This document shows, piece by piece, positions 37,282 to 47,739 of a stretch of 64,000 nucleotides of DNA. Position 1 is the stretch's first letter, and each line of letters begins with the position of its first letter. Made by a program: the position numbers and the translations under genes. The notes beneath the pieces were generated by a model. The model saw only the letters and a list, made by a program, of their open reading frames with translations. It was not told the origin of the DNA and searched no databases. This stretch comes from Acinetobacter dispersus. GTDB taxonomy: Bacteria; Pseudomonadota; Gammaproteobacteria; Pseudomonadales; Moraxellaceae. The stretch is taken from contig NZ_CP041970.1 in the NCBI RefSeq assembly GCF_009884975.1, forward strand, positions 744,001-808,000. Reading direction: 5' to 3'.

Positions 37282-38388
37282 ATGGGCATCCGTATAACAG
37301 GTACAGGTTTATTCCACCCAACCGAATCTATTTCCAATGAAGAATTGGTTGAAAGTTTAAATGCTTATGTAGAACAGTATAACCAAGATAACGCAGCGCA
37401 AATTGAAGCTGGCGAAATTGAAGCACTTCGTGGTTCAAGCCCTGAATTTATCGAGAAAGCATCAGGTATTCAACGCCGCTATGTGGTCGAAAAATCAGGT
37501 ATTCTTGATCCAACTCGTTTGCGCCCACGTTTGCAAGAGCGAGGTAATGATGAACTGTCACTTCAAGCGGAGTGGGGCGTTATTGCTGCTAAGCAAGCAA
37601 TGGAAAATGCAGGTGTTACCGCAGAAGATATCGATGTTGTAATTTTGGCATGTTCAAATATGCAACGTGCCTACCCAGCAGTTGCGATTGAAATCCAGTC
37701 TACATTGGGCATTCAAGGCTATGCCTATGACATGAATGTGGCATGTTCTGCTGCAACGTTTGGTTTGAAACAAGCCTACGATGCAGTGAAATGTGGTGCA
37801 CGTCGTGTGTTATTGCTCAATGTTGAAATTACATCAGGTCATTTAGACTATCGTACTCGTGATGCACACTTTATTTTTGGTGATGTTGCGACGGCATCAA
37901 TTATTGAAGAAACTGAAACTAAGTCGGGTTATGAAATCTTAGATATTCATTTGTTTACGCAGTTCTCAAATAATATCCGTAACAATTTTGGTTTCTTAAA
38001 TCGTAGTGAAGATGCAGTTGTTGATGACAAGCTATTCCGTCAAGACGGTCGTAAAGTCTTTAAAGAAGTTTGTCCACTGGTTGCGAAAATCATTACCGCA
38101 CAATTGGAAAAACTTGAATTAAGCGCTGAACAAATCAAACGTTTCTGGTTACATCAAGCCAATGCCAATATGAATGAACTGATTTTGAAATTGGTGGTCG
38201 GTAAAGAGGCTGATTTAGAGCGTGCACCGATCATTCTGGATGAGTTTGCTAATACCTCGTCTGCAGGTGTGATTATTGCGATGCACCGTACTGGTGAGCA
38301 GGTCAATGACGGTGAATATGCTGTGATCTCTTCATTCGGTGCTGGTTATTCTGTCGGTTCGATTGTAGTGCAGAAGCATATTGCTTAA
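37282..38388 (+). CDS. Beta-ketoacyl-ACP synthase III-like enzyme (FabH family)
   Basis: A 368-residue thiolase-fold condensing enzyme. The catalytic triad is visible: Cys in [10 protein letters not shown] (about 153), His in [10 protein letters not shown] (about 293) and Asn in FANTSSAG (about 324). It is longer than E. coli FabH (317) because of an inserted segment near residues 35-95, like the Pseudomonas enzymes annotated as beta-ketodecanoyl-ACP synthase that start synthesis from octanoyl-CoA. That specificity is inferred from similarity only. AGGAG lies directly before the ATG. Single gene. Confidence 0.88.
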   Translation: MGIRITGTGLFHPTESISNEELVESLNAYVEQYNQDNAAQIEAGEIEALRGSSPEFIEKASGIQRRYVVEKSGILDPTRLRPRLQERGNDELSLQAEWGVIAAKQAMENAGVTAEDIDVVILACSNMQRAYPAVAIEIQSTLGIQGYAYDMNVACSAATFGLKQAYDAVKCGARRVLLLNVEITSGHLDYRTRDAHFIFGDVATASIIEETETKSGYEILDIHLFTQFSNNIRNNFGFLNRSEDAVVDDKLFRQDGRKVFKEVCPLVAKIITAQLEKLELSAEQIKRFWLHQANANMNELILKLVVGKEADLERAPIILDEFANTSSAGVIIAMHRTGEQVNDGEYAVISSFGAGYSVGSIVVQKHIA

Positions 38389-38405
38389 ACGTTAAAAGTT
38401 ATAAT

Positions 38406-38432
38406 AAAAAACACCACAATTGTGGTGTTTTT
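38406..38432. terminator. Bidirectional terminator between the FabH-like gene and lipA
   Basis: A perfect palindrome: AAAAACACCACAA with TTGTGGTGTTTTT. Confidence 0.9.
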
Positions 38433-38447
38433 TATTGCTTATTAAGA

Positions 38448-39461
38448 CTAAGCTTCAATCGCCTGAACTGCAATTTTCTTGGCAGGATCGACTTTACGGC
38501 GTACCGCTGGAACAGGTTCACCATGGTATTGGCGATCAGCAAAGTAGCTTGAGCGAACCATTGGCGCAGACCAGATATTTCTAAAACCAAGTTTACGACC
38601 ATGCTCAGCATAACGCTCAAACTCTTCTGGCGTTACAAAGCGGTCAATTGGTGCATGTTGCTTAGATGGCTGTAGATATTGACCAATGGTAATGTAGTCA
38701 ACATCATGTGCTCTAAGATCATCGAGTAGGGCAATCACTTCTTCTTCAGTTTCACCGATACCGACCATCAAACCACATTTAGTTGGGACATCAGGGCAGT
38801 ATTCTTTAAACATTTTTAACAGCGTTAAAGAGTGCTGATAATCAGAACCTGGACGCATCGCTTTATATAAACGTGGCACAGTTTCAATGTTGTGGTTGAA
38901 AACGTCTGGTGGACATTCTGTCATGATGCGTAAGGCAATATCCATACGACCACGGAAGTCAGGTACTAGAATTTCCAATAAGGTTTTTGGGCTTAATGCA
39001 CGGGCTTCTTTGATACAATCAACGAAGTGTTGCGCACCACCATCCAAAAGGTCGTCACGGTCAACCGAGGTAATCACGGCATATTTGAGGCCGAGATTGG
39101 AAATTGTTTCTGCCATGTGGCGTGGTTCATCTGGATCTAGTGCATTTGGACGACCATGTGCAACGTCACAGAATGGACAACGACGGGTACAGATATCACC
39201 CATGATCATGAAAGTTGCTGTACCACCACCGAAACATTCTGGTAGGTTGGGGCAAGCCGCCTCTTCACATACGGTATGTAGCTTTTGCGAGCGCAAGGTT
39301 GTTTTGATACGCTGAACTTCTTCTGGAGCGGTCATCTTGACTCGAATCCAGTCAGGTTTGCGAGGTACTTCAACCGTAGGGATAACTTTTACAGGAATTC
39401 TCGCGACTTTTTCCGCGCCACGAAGTTTTATACCCTGTTCAGGTTTACGGTGTTCAGACAT
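38448..39461 (-). CDS. lipA: Lipoyl synthase
   Basis: A 337-residue radical-SAM enzyme that inserts two sulfurs into octanoyl groups on the E2 and H proteins. The auxiliary [4Fe-4S] cluster motif is [12 protein letters not shown]; the radical-SAM motif is CTRRCPFC. A start at 39461 (MSEHRKPEQ) is chosen since the 22 preceding in-frame codons (from 39527) do not resemble LipA. The octanoyltransferase lipB is not adjacent. Confidence 0.95.
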   Translation of the reverse strand: MSEHRKPEQGIKLRGAEKVARIPVKVIPTVEVPRKPDWIRVKMTAPEEVQRIKTTLRSQKLHTVCEEAACPNLPECFGGGTATFMIMGDICTRRCPFCDVAHGRPNALDPDEPRHMAETISNLGLKYAVITSVDRDDLLDGGAQHFVDCIKEARALSPKTLLEILVPDFRGRMDIALRIMTECPPDVFNHNIETVPRLYKAMRPGSDYQHSLTLLKMFKEYCPDVPTKCGLMVGIGETEEEVIALLDDLRAHDVDYITIGQYLQPSKQHAPIDRFVTPEEFERYAEHGRKLGFRNIWSAPMVRSSYFADRQYHGEPVPAVRRKVDPAKKIAVQAIEA

Positions 39462-39650
39462 ATAATTTCTACAGCCTTTGACTTGAGATATCCTGTTATT
39501 ATAGTCAAATTTACCGTAATAAAGCATGAAAAGTGGTATTCATTTTGAAAATGTAAATATATAAAAATATATAGTTGTGAAATACATCATCTGGCTGCAT
39601 ATTGGTTATCATATATATAGCAAAACGGTTAAGAGACAAAGGAGCTTTGA

Positions 39651-41066
39651 ATGCCACGTAAGAAAGAGGTCGTTGGTGGGAATATTGTTAAATATGATGC
39701 AGTAATTCTCGGTTCTGGCCCAGCTGGCGAAGGCGCGGCAATGAAGCTTGCAAAAGCAGGTAAACGTGTTGCAATCGTTGATGTTCGTGATCAACTCGGT
39801 GGTAACTGCGCACACGTAGGCACAATTCCAAGTAAAGCTTTACGTCAAACAGTTTCAAGTATTATTCGTTATCAACGTGATCCAATGTTTCAAAAAGTAG
39901 GTGAGTGGAAACAATTCACCATGAAACAGGTACTCCGCAATGCGCATAAAGTCATTCAACAGCAAGTTGATACGCATACACGTTTTTATGATCGCAATAA
40001 AATCGAAGTTTTCCATGGTCGTGCATATATCCAAGATAAAAACACCGTACTGATTTTTGGTCAGGATGGCATTAAAGACACCATTATTTGCAAGCAAATC
40101 GTGATTGCAACAGGTAGCCGTCCATACCAACCGAAAGGTTTAGATTTCAATCATCCGCGCGTATTTGATTCGGACAAGATTCTTGATCTTGATTATTCAA
40201 TCCAGAAAATCATCATTTATGGTGCAGGCGTAATTGGTTGTGAATACGCTTCTATTTTCATCGGACTTGATCATAAAGTTGATTTGATCAACACCCAGCA
40301 AAAGCTTTTAAGCTACCTTGATGATGAAATTGCCGATGCATTGTCATATCACTTACGTGAACAAGGTGTATTGATTCGTCACAATGAGCAAATTGATCGT
40401 TTAGAAACTTTTGATGATCATGTGGTCTTACATTTACTCAGTGGTAAGAAGATCAAGGCAGATGCGATCTTATGGTGTAATGGCCGTTCAGGTAATACTG
40501 ATGGCTTAGGCTTGGAAAATGTGGGTCTAGTACCGAATGGTCGTGGCCAGTTGATGGTCAATGATCAATATCAAACTGAAGCAGAAAATATTTATGCTGC
40601 AGGTGATGTGATTGGTTGGCCTTCACTTGCTTCTGCTGCGTATGACCAAGGTCGTTGCGCAGGCGCAAACATGGTAGGCGAGAAGAATGTGAAGCCAATC
40701 CGTGATGTGCCAACAGGCATTTATACCATTCCAGAGATTTCTTCAATTGGTAAGACTGAGCAAGAACTGACTGAAGAGAAAGTACCTTATGAAGTAGGGC
40801 AAGCTTCTTTCCGTCATTTGGCGCGCGCACAGATTACCGGTGATACTGTTGGTGAATTAAAGATTCTGTTCCATCGTGATACTTTAGAAGTATTGGGTAT
40901 TCACTGTTTTGGTAACAATGCAGCAGAAATTATTCACATTGGGCAGGTGGTGATGCACAGTCCAAACAATACCTTGAAGTATTTCGTAGAAACGACATTC
41001 AACTATCCAACCATGGCTGAAGCTTATCGTGTTGCGGCTTTGAATGGTATGAATCGACTATTCTAA
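39651..41066 (+). CDS. sthA: Soluble pyridine nucleotide transhydrogenase
   Basis: A 471-residue flavoprotein interconverting NADPH and NADH. FAD motif [13 protein letters not shown] near residue 22, NAD motif [14 protein letters not shown] near 195, and a C-terminal dimerisation domain. The pattern [15 protein letters not shown] lacks the second redox cysteine of lipoamide dehydrogenase or glutathione reductase, which is the signature of SthA. GGAGCTTTGA precedes the ATG. Confidence 0.95.
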   Translation: MPRKKEVVGGNIVKYDAVILGSGPAGEGAAMKLAKAGKRVAIVDVRDQLGGNCAHVGTIPSKALRQTVSSIIRYQRDPMFQKVGEWKQFTMKQVLRNAHKVIQQQVDTHTRFYDRNKIEVFHGRAYIQDKNTVLIFGQDGIKDTIICKQIVIATGSRPYQPKGLDFNHPRVFDSDKILDLDYSIQKIIIYGAGVIGCEYASIFIGLDHKVDLINTQQKLLSYLDDEIADALSYHLREQGVLIRHNEQIDRLETFDDHVVLHLLSGKKIKADAILWCNGRSGNTDGLGLENVGLVPNGRGQLMVNDQYQTEAENIYAAGDVIGWPSLASAAYDQGRCAGANMVGEKNVKPIRDVPTGIYTIPEISSIGKTEQELTEEKVPYEVGQASFRHLARAQITGDTVGELKILFHRDTLEVLGIHCFGNNAAEIIHIGQVVMHSPNNTLKYFVETTFNYPTMAEAYRVAALNGMNRLF

Positions 41067-41087
41067 ATGTGATAGACGTTGTATGAT

Positions 41088-41125
41088 CAAAATGCCAATC
41101 AATTCGATTGGCATTTTGCTATTTT
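41088..41125 (+). terminator. Terminator of sthA
   Basis: A 13-bp stem, CAAAATGCCAATC with GATTGGCATTTTG, and a 5-base loop, with a further TATTTTG behind it. Confidence 0.82.
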
Positions 41126-41145
41126 GTGTCTGATAAAAGGTAAGT

Positions 41146-41613
41146 ATGAAAACTCAAAAAAATAATCTGATCATTATTGCGATCATTGTGTTGATTGCAG
41201 CTTATTTCGGCTTTGACTTAAAGCAAAAACAAAATACAAGCAGTCAATCACCGACTACAAATAGCAATGTGTCTGTGGATGATCAGCATAAGATCATGCA
41301 AGCCTATCAGCAGCAGCGAAGTAATGTGCAAGTTCAAGCACAAGGTGTTGTAAAGGCGATTTTGCCGGATGACAATGAAGGTTCAAGACATCAGAAAATA
41401 ATTCTTAAACTGGAGAATGGTTTAACCGTATTGATCGCACACAACATTGATTTAGCACCAAGAATCGAAGGGCTGAAAAAGGGCGCTACGGTGGAGTTTT
41501 ATGGTGAATATGAATACAGCCAAAAAGGTGGAGTGATTCACTGGACCCATCATGATCCGCGTGGAAAACACATCGATGGTTGGTTGAAATACCAAGGGAA
41601 AATCTATCAATAA
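41146..41613 (+). CDS. DUF3465 membrane-anchored protein
   Basis: A 155-residue protein with an N-terminal hydrophobic anchor (LIIIAIIVLIAAYFGF), a Gln/Ser-rich linker and a DUF3465 OB-like domain (about 65-155: VKAILPDDNEGSRHQKIIL, VLIAHNIDLAPRIEGL, GVIHWTHHDPRGKHIDGWL). Related domains sit in small periplasmic proteins; the HDPRGKH motif is characteristic, but the function is unknown. Single gene, convergent with the next. Confidence 0.85.
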   Translation: MKTQKNNLIIIAIIVLIAAYFGFDLKQKQNTSSQSPTTNSNVSVDDQHKIMQAYQQQRSNVQVQAQGVVKAILPDDNEGSRHQKIILKLENGLTVLIAHNIDLAPRIEGLKKGATVEFYGEYEYSQKGGVIHWTHHDPRGKHIDGWLKYQGKIYQ

Positions 41614-41653
41614 CAGTTTCCCTTGGCTGGTTGCTTGCAAGATGTGCGCTAAA

Positions 41654-42106
41654 TTAGCTTGTAATCGCTGATTTTTGACGAATTTTCCATTTAGGTAGGA
41701 CTTTAGCTAAATAAGCGTCCATGCACCATACAGGGCCAATCAGAAGGAATTGTAAGTCTTTAAAGAATGAAGGCTTCTTACCTTCAACTTTGTGCCCGTA
41801 AAATTGTCCGATCCAAGCAATCACAAAAACACCGATATAGAACCCAACACCCACAGGTAAGATCACGATTAGCCACGCCATGACGGCTAATAAAGCAGCC
41901 ATCGCCACTGCTAAAACAATATCCAAGCGTGCATAGAAGACTAAAGTTAAAACCAGCAATAGCGCGGTGAGCAGCGTACTAAAGTGCGCCAGAATACCAA
42001 TAATAGAAAATAGAATGGCAGGGACACAGACCCAGTGAATTTTCTTGTTGGTTTGGTTTTGGTGGCTGTCACTATATTCATCAAACCATTCGTCTATCGA
42101 TTTCAC
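41654..42106 (-). CDS. Mpo1/DUF962-family membrane protein
   Basis: A 150-residue integral-membrane protein with four hydrophobic segments and the DUF962 (YGL010w/Mpo1) start SIDEWFDEYSDSHQNQTNKK, followed by IHWVCVPAILFS. Yeast Mpo1 is an Fe-dependent fatty-acid alpha-dioxygenase using conserved His residues; here His near residues 16 and 24 and the IGQFYGHK segment fit that. Bacterial function is untested. Confidence 0.85.
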   Translation of the reverse strand: MKSIDEWFDEYSDSHQNQTNKKIHWVCVPAILFSIIGILAHFSTLLTALLLVLTLVFYARLDIVLAVAMAALLAVMAWLIVILPVGVGFYIGVFVIAWIGQFYGHKVEGKKPSFFKDLQFLLIGPVWCMDAYLAKVLPKWKIRQKSAITS

Positions 42107-42194
42107 ATTGCTCTCCTTGCAGTATTCATTTTTATTTATTCAATATACCGAAGAATAGGATAAGGCGTAAAGCATTAACAAATGTAATAGATAA

Positions 42195-42224
42195 AAATAA
42201 AAAAGCCGCAATAAGCGGCTTTTT
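42195..42224 (-). terminator. Terminator of rlpA
   Basis: AAAAGCCGC with GCGGCTTTT across a 5-base loop, followed on the minus strand by a long T-rich tail. Confidence 0.85.
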
Positions 42225-42241
42225 AGTGATGGTCTTAATGA

Positions 42242-42853
42242 TTAAGAATTAGGACCATCAACACGTTCAATGCTCACATTACCTGTACCTGAGCTAGACA
42301 TACCAAGTTGCTTTGCAGCACCATAAGATAAGTCTAATACACGGTTACCATGGAAAGGACCACGATCGTTAACTTTTACAACAACACTTTTGCCGTTGTC
42401 TTTGTTTGTCACACGAATATAACAGTTCAAAGGAAGGCTACGATGTGCAGCAGTCATTGCATTCATATCGAATGTTTCACCGCTTGCTGTTTTGCGACCA
42501 TGGAATTGACGACCATACCATGATGCAACGCCATTTTGGCTGAATTTACGAACGGTGTTCGAAGCAACAGTATTCAGTTTTTCAATCACTGAAGGCTCTT
42601 CTGCTGGGATATCGATCTTAGCAGCGATCGTTTGGCGACGTACTTTGTCACCAGAACTCTCAGTGATTGAAAGACTATTAACGTTTGAAAAACGAGAATT
42701 AAAATTTTGAGAATCTTTGCTTAGTACGCGGGCAGCCAAATTAGAACCTTCCACATCATTGGTTAATGATGAAGACTGTACCATTTCAGCATGTAACGGG
42801 CTTAAACTTAAGCCTGCCGTCAGCGCTAGAATATATTTTAGCGAAAACTGCAT
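42242..42853 (-). CDS. rlpA: RlpA-family septal ring lytic transglycosylase-like protein
   Basis: A 203-residue exported protein: signal peptide MQFSLKYILALTAGLSLSPL ending HAEM, a low-complexity linker, and a C-terminal double-psi beta-barrel (about 105-200) with GVASWYGRQFHGRKTASGE and VVVKVNDRGPFHGNRVLDLS, including the catalytic Asp of the family. RlpA cleaves naked glycan strands during division in Pseudomonas. No SPOR domain is present and no lipobox is seen, unlike the E. coli and Pseudomonas proteins. It lies near mltB and rodA, in a cell-wall gene group. Confidence 0.9.
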   Translation of the reverse strand: MQFSLKYILALTAGLSLSPLHAEMVQSSSLTNDVEGSNLAARVLSKDSQNFNSRFSNVNSLSITESSGDKVRRQTIAAKIDIPAEEPSVIEKLNTVASNTVRKFSQNGVASWYGRQFHGRKTASGETFDMNAMTAAHRSLPLNCYIRVTNKDNGKSVVVKVNDRGPFHGNRVLDLSYGAAKQLGMSSSGTGNVSIERVDGPNS

Positions 42854-43129
42854 TGTATAAACTCCTAGAGAACATGCTTTTCTATTTCAATAAAAACCTT
42901 GAAATATAGTGCACATGTCTAATTATTCACTTTTGCAATTACTTTTAACTTGGGGCGATAATATTCATCGCTTACGAAGTGTGTCTAGTCTTTAACGATA
43001 AATAGTTACAAAAAGGGCAAAAACTTACAGTTTCTGGTTAATAAATAATCAATATTGTAACATTTTATGAATTTTGCCGAATATATGTACTTTTTAAATA
43101 AAAAATTTATTGACTTTTCATAATGTTGT

Positions 43130-43155
43130 AAAAAAAGCTAGCCTATCGGCTAGCT
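43130..43155 (-). terminator. Terminator overlapping the mltB stop codon
   Basis: On the minus strand, AGCTAGCC pairs with GGCTAGCT around a 4-base loop, followed by TTTTTT. The TAG stop of mltB (43143-43145) lies at the loop, so the stem starts inside the last codons. Confidence 0.85.
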
Positions 43156-44144
43156 ACTTCCGTACCTAATAACCATACTGCTGTCGCATACATACGGCTC
43201 TTGTTGTAAGTCGTAATGACTTGGAAATTTGGATAAGTGATATAGTAAATCGGACCAAATTGGTCTTGTAATTGAATAACATTGACTAAATCAAGATCAT
43301 CAATTTTTACCAATGGGTCAATTGGCGCCACCCCCAATTTTTTCAATTCACCATAAGGAACTGGCTGGGTCAAATCTTTAGCGATCACGCTATCAGGGTT
43401 GTTACCAAGGTAACGAGCAGGGAAGCCAATTGGACGGTCTCGCTCCCAACCATGTTGAGCTAAATAGTTAGCAATTGACCCAATTGCATCCGCAGCAGAG
43501 TTTCTTAAATCGATATGACCATTACCGTCGTAGTCCACACCTAATTTTTGAATATTGCTTGGCATGAATTGCGGGTAACCAATCGCACCTGCATAGGAAC
43601 CCACGATACTGTTGGTTGGATAGCCTTCTTTATATGTCCATGAAATTAATGCAGCCAATTCATCACTAAAGTATTCAGCTCGACGCGGATAACCAAAGGC
43701 AAGCGTTGCTAAGGCATCTCTGGTGATGAAAGAGCCTTTATTGGCACCGTAGCCAGTCTCTACACCTAAAATACCGAGAATCACTGATTTAGGTACACCA
43801 TACTGCTGTTCAGCACGATTCAGTACGTCTTCATATTGGCTTTTAAAACGCGCACCACGTTGAATGGTACCTTCGACTAAAAACATAGAGCGATATTGAT
43901 ACCAAGGTTTACTTTCACCAGGGCGGGTCATGATGTTTAAAATGTTGGGTAAATTGCGCGCACCACTCATGGCAGCATCGATTTGTTCGCTGCTTAAGCC
44001 ATAGGTCGTCATTGCTTTTTGTTTAAACGCAAAGTAATTAGGATGGTTATAAAATTCATTGGCTTGTGCCCAATTACTGCTCAAGAATAAACCAGCGCTT
44101 AAAGTTAAAAATTTAAAAGTTTTATTCAAAGTAGGAAGAAACAT
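43143..44144 (-). CDS. mltB: Membrane-associated lytic murein transglycosylase B
   Basis: A 333-residue exported transglycosylase of the SLT_2 fold. The signal peptide is MFLPTLNKTFKFLTLSAG then LFLSSNWAQA. The catalytic Glu lies in ILGVETGYGANKG (about residue 135), with YPRRAEYFSDEL and GAIGYPQFMPSN following. No lipobox cysteine is seen, so it is probably soluble periplasmic rather than lipidated. The start is at 44144; a longer reading from 44234 would run into rodA. It begins 19 bases after rodA and is probably in the same transcript. Confidence 0.92.
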   Translation of the reverse strand: MFLPTLNKTFKFLTLSAGLFLSSNWAQANEFYNHPNYFAFKQKAMTTYGLSSEQIDAAMSGARNLPNILNIMTRPGESKPWYQYRSMFLVEGTIQRGARFKSQYEDVLNRAEQQYGVPKSVILGILGVETGYGANKGSFITRDALATLAFGYPRRAEYFSDELAALISWTYKEGYPTNSIVGSYAGAIGYPQFMPSNIQKLGVDYDGNGHIDLRNSAADAIGSIANYLAQHGWERDRPIGFPARYLGNNPDSVIAKDLTQPVPYGELKKLGVAPIDPLVKIDDLDLVNVIQLQDQFGPIYYITYPNFQVITTYNKSRMYATAVWLLGTEVASR

Positions 44145-44163
44145 AAGTTTATAAAATTCCTCA

Positions 44164-45306
44164 TTATCGATGTGTATGAATAGACATAACCAGTCCAAAA
44201 GTTGACATAAGAGTAATAATTGCAGTTCCACCATAACTCATGAACGGCAAAGGCACACCTACCACAGGTAAAATACCACTGACCATGCCTGCATTTACAA
44301 ATACATAAACAAAAAATGACAAACCAAATGCACCTGCAACCAAACGACCATAGTTATGGAAGCTTTGTAGGCCAATCTGGAATGTTCTGAAAATAATTGC
44401 ACAATAAAGCAAGATCAGCAGGGTAACGCCAATCAAGCCAAATTCTTCCGAATAGGCTGCAATAATAAAGTCAGTATGACCTTCGGGTAAAAAGTGTAAG
44501 TGGGATTGAGTTCCCTCTAAAAAGCCTTTACCTGAAAAGCCGCCAGAACCGATTGCAGTTTTAGATTGAATAATGTTCCAACCTGTACCTAGAGCATCGG
44601 CCTCTGGATTAAATAAAGTTAAAACGCGTTGGCGTTGATAATCATGTAGCAAGAATTCCCAAGCAATTGGAATAATAATACCTGCGACACCTGCAGCACC
44701 CGCAATCAACTTCCAAGACAATCCACTAAGGAATAGCACAAAAATACCGCTGGCAAGTACCAATAAGGAGGTACCTAAGTCTGGTTGTTCTGCAATGAGT
44801 AGAAAAGGCACCACAATCAGCATTAAAGACAGAATCACTTGTGAGAAGCTTGGAGGTAGGGCTTTGCGTGACAAGAACCATGCCACCATCATCGGCATGC
44901 CGATTTTCATAAACTCACTCGGCTGCACACTCCCGAAACCAGGAATATCAATCCAGCGTTGTGCTCCCATACGGACTTCACCAAATACCATCACAGCAAT
45001 CAGGCACAATACTCCAAATACATAAAAGTAAGGAGAGAATGCCTGATAGACTTTTGGTGGAATCTGGGCCAAACCAAACATAACTGCAAAGCCGATCCCG
45101 AAACTCATTGCCTGTTTGGTGACAAGTCCGACATCTTGTGCTGAAGCACTATATAAAACAGTTAAACCAAGTGCTGCATTGAGCACTAAAAATAAGCAAA
45201 GCCATGGATCAATGTGCAGTTGTTGCCAACGAGAAGGCTGGTTGGCTGTGCTTAAGCCATCACGAGGTGCTTGACGTAAAAATTTGTATTGTGGGCTTGG
45301 AGACAT
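44164..45306 (-). CDS. rodA: Rod-shape-determining glycosyltransferase RodA
   Basis: A 380-residue SEDS-family membrane protein with about ten hydrophobic helices, the peptidoglycan polymerase of the elongasome. Visible family motifs are GAQRWIDIPGFGSVQPSE, the AEQPDLGTSLLV segment with the catalytic-type Asp, GKGFLEGTQSHLHFLPEGHTDF and VPLPFMSYGGTA. Normal length. First gene of a rodA-mltB unit; no pbp2 (mrdA) gene is adjacent. Confidence 0.95.
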   Translation of the reverse strand: MSPSPQYKFLRQAPRDGLSTANQPSRWQQLHIDPWLCLFLVLNAALGLTVLYSASAQDVGLVTKQAMSFGIGFAVMFGLAQIPPKVYQAFSPYFYVFGVLCLIAVMVFGEVRMGAQRWIDIPGFGSVQPSEFMKIGMPMMVAWFLSRKALPPSFSQVILSLMLIVVPFLLIAEQPDLGTSLLVLASGIFVLFLSGLSWKLIAGAAGVAGIIIPIAWEFLLHDYQRQRVLTLFNPEADALGTGWNIIQSKTAIGSGGFSGKGFLEGTQSHLHFLPEGHTDFIIAAYSEEFGLIGVTLLILLYCAIIFRTFQIGLQSFHNYGRLVAGAFGLSFFVYVFVNAGMVSGILPVVGVPLPFMSYGGTAIITLMSTFGLVMSIHTHR

Positions 45307-45413
45307 GCGATTCTAAATCAGGTAAATCAACGCTTCGCGAATGCTAACATAAACGCTGATTTAGACAATGCAAATTTAGAAATTGTGACATTTATAAGGG
45401 ATTAATTTGGCAT

Positions 45414-45445
45414 AAAAAAAGCGACGATTTTACAATCGTCGCTTT
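45414..45445 (-). terminator. Terminator of the queF-45461 operon
   Basis: AAAGCGACGATT with AATCGTCGCTTT, a perfect 12-bp stem; the minus-strand T-run lies at 45414-45420. Confidence 0.88.
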
Positions 45446-45460
45446 CTCATTATTTAGAAC

Positions 45461-46120
45461 TTATTTTTGTACCAATAACTGATCGAAGTGCTTGGTAAAT
45501 ACTTCGAGTTCAACTTGGCTCAAGCTTGGGATAAGCTTTTTAATCACGATATGGACTGCTGTTTCAACGCCACTGGTTGCAACGCTGGCAACACCACGTT
45601 TTACCATGCCTAGACCAAGGGTTTTGTTGAATTCAGTCATAAAGTGATGGATTAGGGCATCAGCAAAAGTTTTAAACTGTTTTGTTAAAGCATCACGTTG
45701 TTCTTTGCCATTTCCAGCTGCAACTTCAGCAAAGCTTTTCTTCATTTCAGTTACAAGGCTATCTGGTAATACTGTGCCGATACGTTGTTTACCTTCATTA
45801 TCAATGAACAAGCTCTTTTCCATGAATGCTAATGATTCAAGCACTTGTTCATTTGATGCCTTACCAAGAAGCTGTTTCATTAAGGTTTCAACAATGCCGC
45901 GAATTTTAATCGCAAGTCCTTCGGTAGTATCTCGTTTGTCACTTGGTGGAAATTGTTGAACCAAGTGAACCAACATGGTGTCAATTAACTCATCGGTAAG
46001 CTGTAGAGAAATTTTGTCACGTAAAGGGTATTGTGGCTCTTTACTATCACGATTGGCTTGTGCAAGTTGAATGTCCTGACTCAAACTTGCTGACGGAAGA
46101 ATACCGAAATAACTGGTCAT
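45461..46120 (-). CDS. Conserved protein of unknown function
   Basis: A 219-residue soluble, mostly helical protein, not recognised. Visible segments: LTDELIDTMLVHLVQQF, AIKIRGIVETLMKQLLGK, and a small-residue stretch GLGMVKRGVASVATSGVETA near residue 175, which could be a membrane-touching helix. No signal peptide. It starts 33 bases after queF with no terminator between, so it is probably the last gene of the ABC-queF transcript; a strong terminator follows it. Confidence 0.75.
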   Translation of the reverse strand: MTSYFGILPSASLSQDIQLAQANRDSKEPQYPLRDKISLQLTDELIDTMLVHLVQQFPPSDKRDTTEGLAIKIRGIVETLMKQLLGKASNEQVLESLAFMEKSLFIDNEGKQRIGTVLPDSLVTEMKKSFAEVAAGNGKEQRDALTKQFKTFADALIHHFMTEFNKTLGLGMVKRGVASVATSGVETAVHIVIKKLIPSLSQVELEVFTKHFDQLLVQK

Positions 46121-46153
46121 TGAAGAACGTCCTCTATATCAAATTTATTCGTT

Positions 46154-46969
46154 TTATTGTCGTGCCAAGCGAATTGGCTCGGGCATCCATGACAAATCGG
46201 ATACTCGGCACGGGTTAATATCCAAGCCCCCACGACGAGTATAAGTTGCATAGACCATCAGTTTTTCTGGTTTTAGAAGTTGCCAAATATCTGCAAATAT
46301 TTGCTCAACACATTGTTCATGGAAACCATTATGCTGACGGTACGAGATAATATAAGCTAAAACGCTGCGATAACAAGGTTTTTTACCTTGCAAACGAATA
46401 AAAACAGTACCCCAGTCTGGTTGACCCGTCACAGGGCAATTACTTCTTAATAAATGCGAGTACAACTCAATTTCAACATCATCTTCTGAGATTGTATCTA
46501 GCTGCAATAAAGTAGAATCAGGATGTTCTGATAAACGCTCAGGAATTAGATCGTCGATACAAATCCCTTTAGGTTTAGAAATCTCTAAATCATCGACTTG
46601 GAACAGTTGTAGTTCAACTTTTGAGCCAGCAGCATTAGATAAATCACGTTCAACGGTTTCAACAAAAGCTTGCTGAGACTCAAATTGGGTGAAATTCATA
46701 CCATTGAAATAAAGTTTAAGTGACTTTGATTCAATTAAATTGGGCGAACTGGCTGGTAATGTCAAACGACCAATCGCAACTTGAGGTAAGCCAAGTTGAT
46801 TCAACCATGAGATTTCAAAAACATGCCACCAGTCTTTACCTTGTGTAATCCCTTCAATATGTAAATACTGCTGACGGGATTCAGCGCGGGCAATTGGAAA
46901 TAAAACCTCTGGCTGATATTGAGTTGGGTATTGGGTGTCTTTACCCAATAAAGAATGTTCAACACTCAT
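46154..46969 (-). CDS. queF: NADPH-dependent 7-cyano-7-deazaguanine reductase
   Basis: A 271-residue long-form (YqcD-like) QueF that reduces preQ0 to preQ1 in queuosine synthesis. The nucleophilic Cys is in SNCPVTGQPDWG (about 178), and ESKSLKLYFNGMN near 80 carries the family motif. Its ATG overlaps the upstream permease stop by 4 bases, indicating translational coupling. Confidence 0.94.
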   Translation of the reverse strand: MSVEHSLLGKDTQYPTQYQPEVLFPIARAESRQQYLHIEGITQGKDWWHVFEISWLNQLGLPQVAIGRLTLPASSPNLIESKSLKLYFNGMNFTQFESQQAFVETVERDLSNAAGSKVELQLFQVDDLEISKPKGICIDDLIPERLSEHPDSTLLQLDTISEDDVEIELYSHLLRSNCPVTGQPDWGTVFIRLQGKKPCYRSVLAYIISYRQHNGFHEQCVEQIFADIWQLLKPEKLMVYATYTRRGGLDINPCRVSDLSWMPEPIRLARQ

Positions 46970-47739
46970 TCACGCATTCCTGAACCACGAGCTAATAAAT
47001 GATATGCAATTGCATAGAGGACAACACAACACAGCGTCACGATGCCTAACGAGAAGGATACATTGACATCACTATGGCCTAAGATACCGTAACGGAAGGC
47101 ATTGACCATATATACAATTGGATTGACTAAAGAGACATTTTGCCAAAATGGGCTGAGTGCACTAATGGCATAGAACACACCACCTAAATAGGTGAGTGGC
47201 GTCAATACGAAAGTCGGGATAATTGAAATATCATCGAACGACTTGGCATAAACCGCATTGATAAAACCGCCCAATGAAAATAATAATGAAGTAATAATGA
47301 CTGTATATATAGTCACAAACACATTATAAATTTCTAGATGAGTAAAGAATAAGCTCATTATGGTTACGATCAAGCCGACCAATACACCACGACTGACACC
47401 ACCAATCACATAACCCCACAGGATTAAGTGTAATGGCACAGGACTCATAATCAGTTCTTCGATACTTTTCTGGAATTTGGCACTAAAAAAACTTGAAGAA
47501 ACGTTGGCGTAACTGTTAGTGATCACGGCCATCATAATCAAGCCTGGCACAATGAACTGCATGTAACTAAAGCCACCCATTTCACCAATACGTGAACCCA
47601 CCAAGTTGCCAAAAATTACGAAGTACAAACTCATGGTAATTGCTGGTGGAAGTAAGGTTTGTGGCCAAATACGCATAAAACGACGAATTTCTTTAACAAC
47701 TAAAGTCCACAGCGCAGTTTTTAATTGATTAAAGTTCAT
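46966..47739 (-). CDS. ABC-2 type transporter permease
   Basis: A 257-residue membrane protein with six hydrophobic segments and the ABC-2 pattern PQTLLPPAITMSLYFVIFG at the start and LTPLTYLGGVFYAIS near residue 180. It resembles the YadH family of exporter permeases of unknown substrate. It overlaps both neighbours by 4 bases. Confidence 0.92.
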   Translation of the reverse strand: MNFNQLKTALWTLVVKEIRRFMRIWPQTLLPPAITMSLYFVIFGNLVGSRIGEMGGFSYMQFIVPGLIMMAVITNSYANVSSSFFSAKFQKSIEELIMSPVPLHLILWGYVIGGVSRGVLVGLIVTIMSLFFTHLEIYNVFVTIYTVIITSLLFSLGGFINAVYAKSFDDISIIPTFVLTPLTYLGGVFYAISALSPFWQNVSLVNPIVYMVNAFRYGILGHSDVNVSFSLGIVTLCCVVLYAIAYHLLARGSGMRE

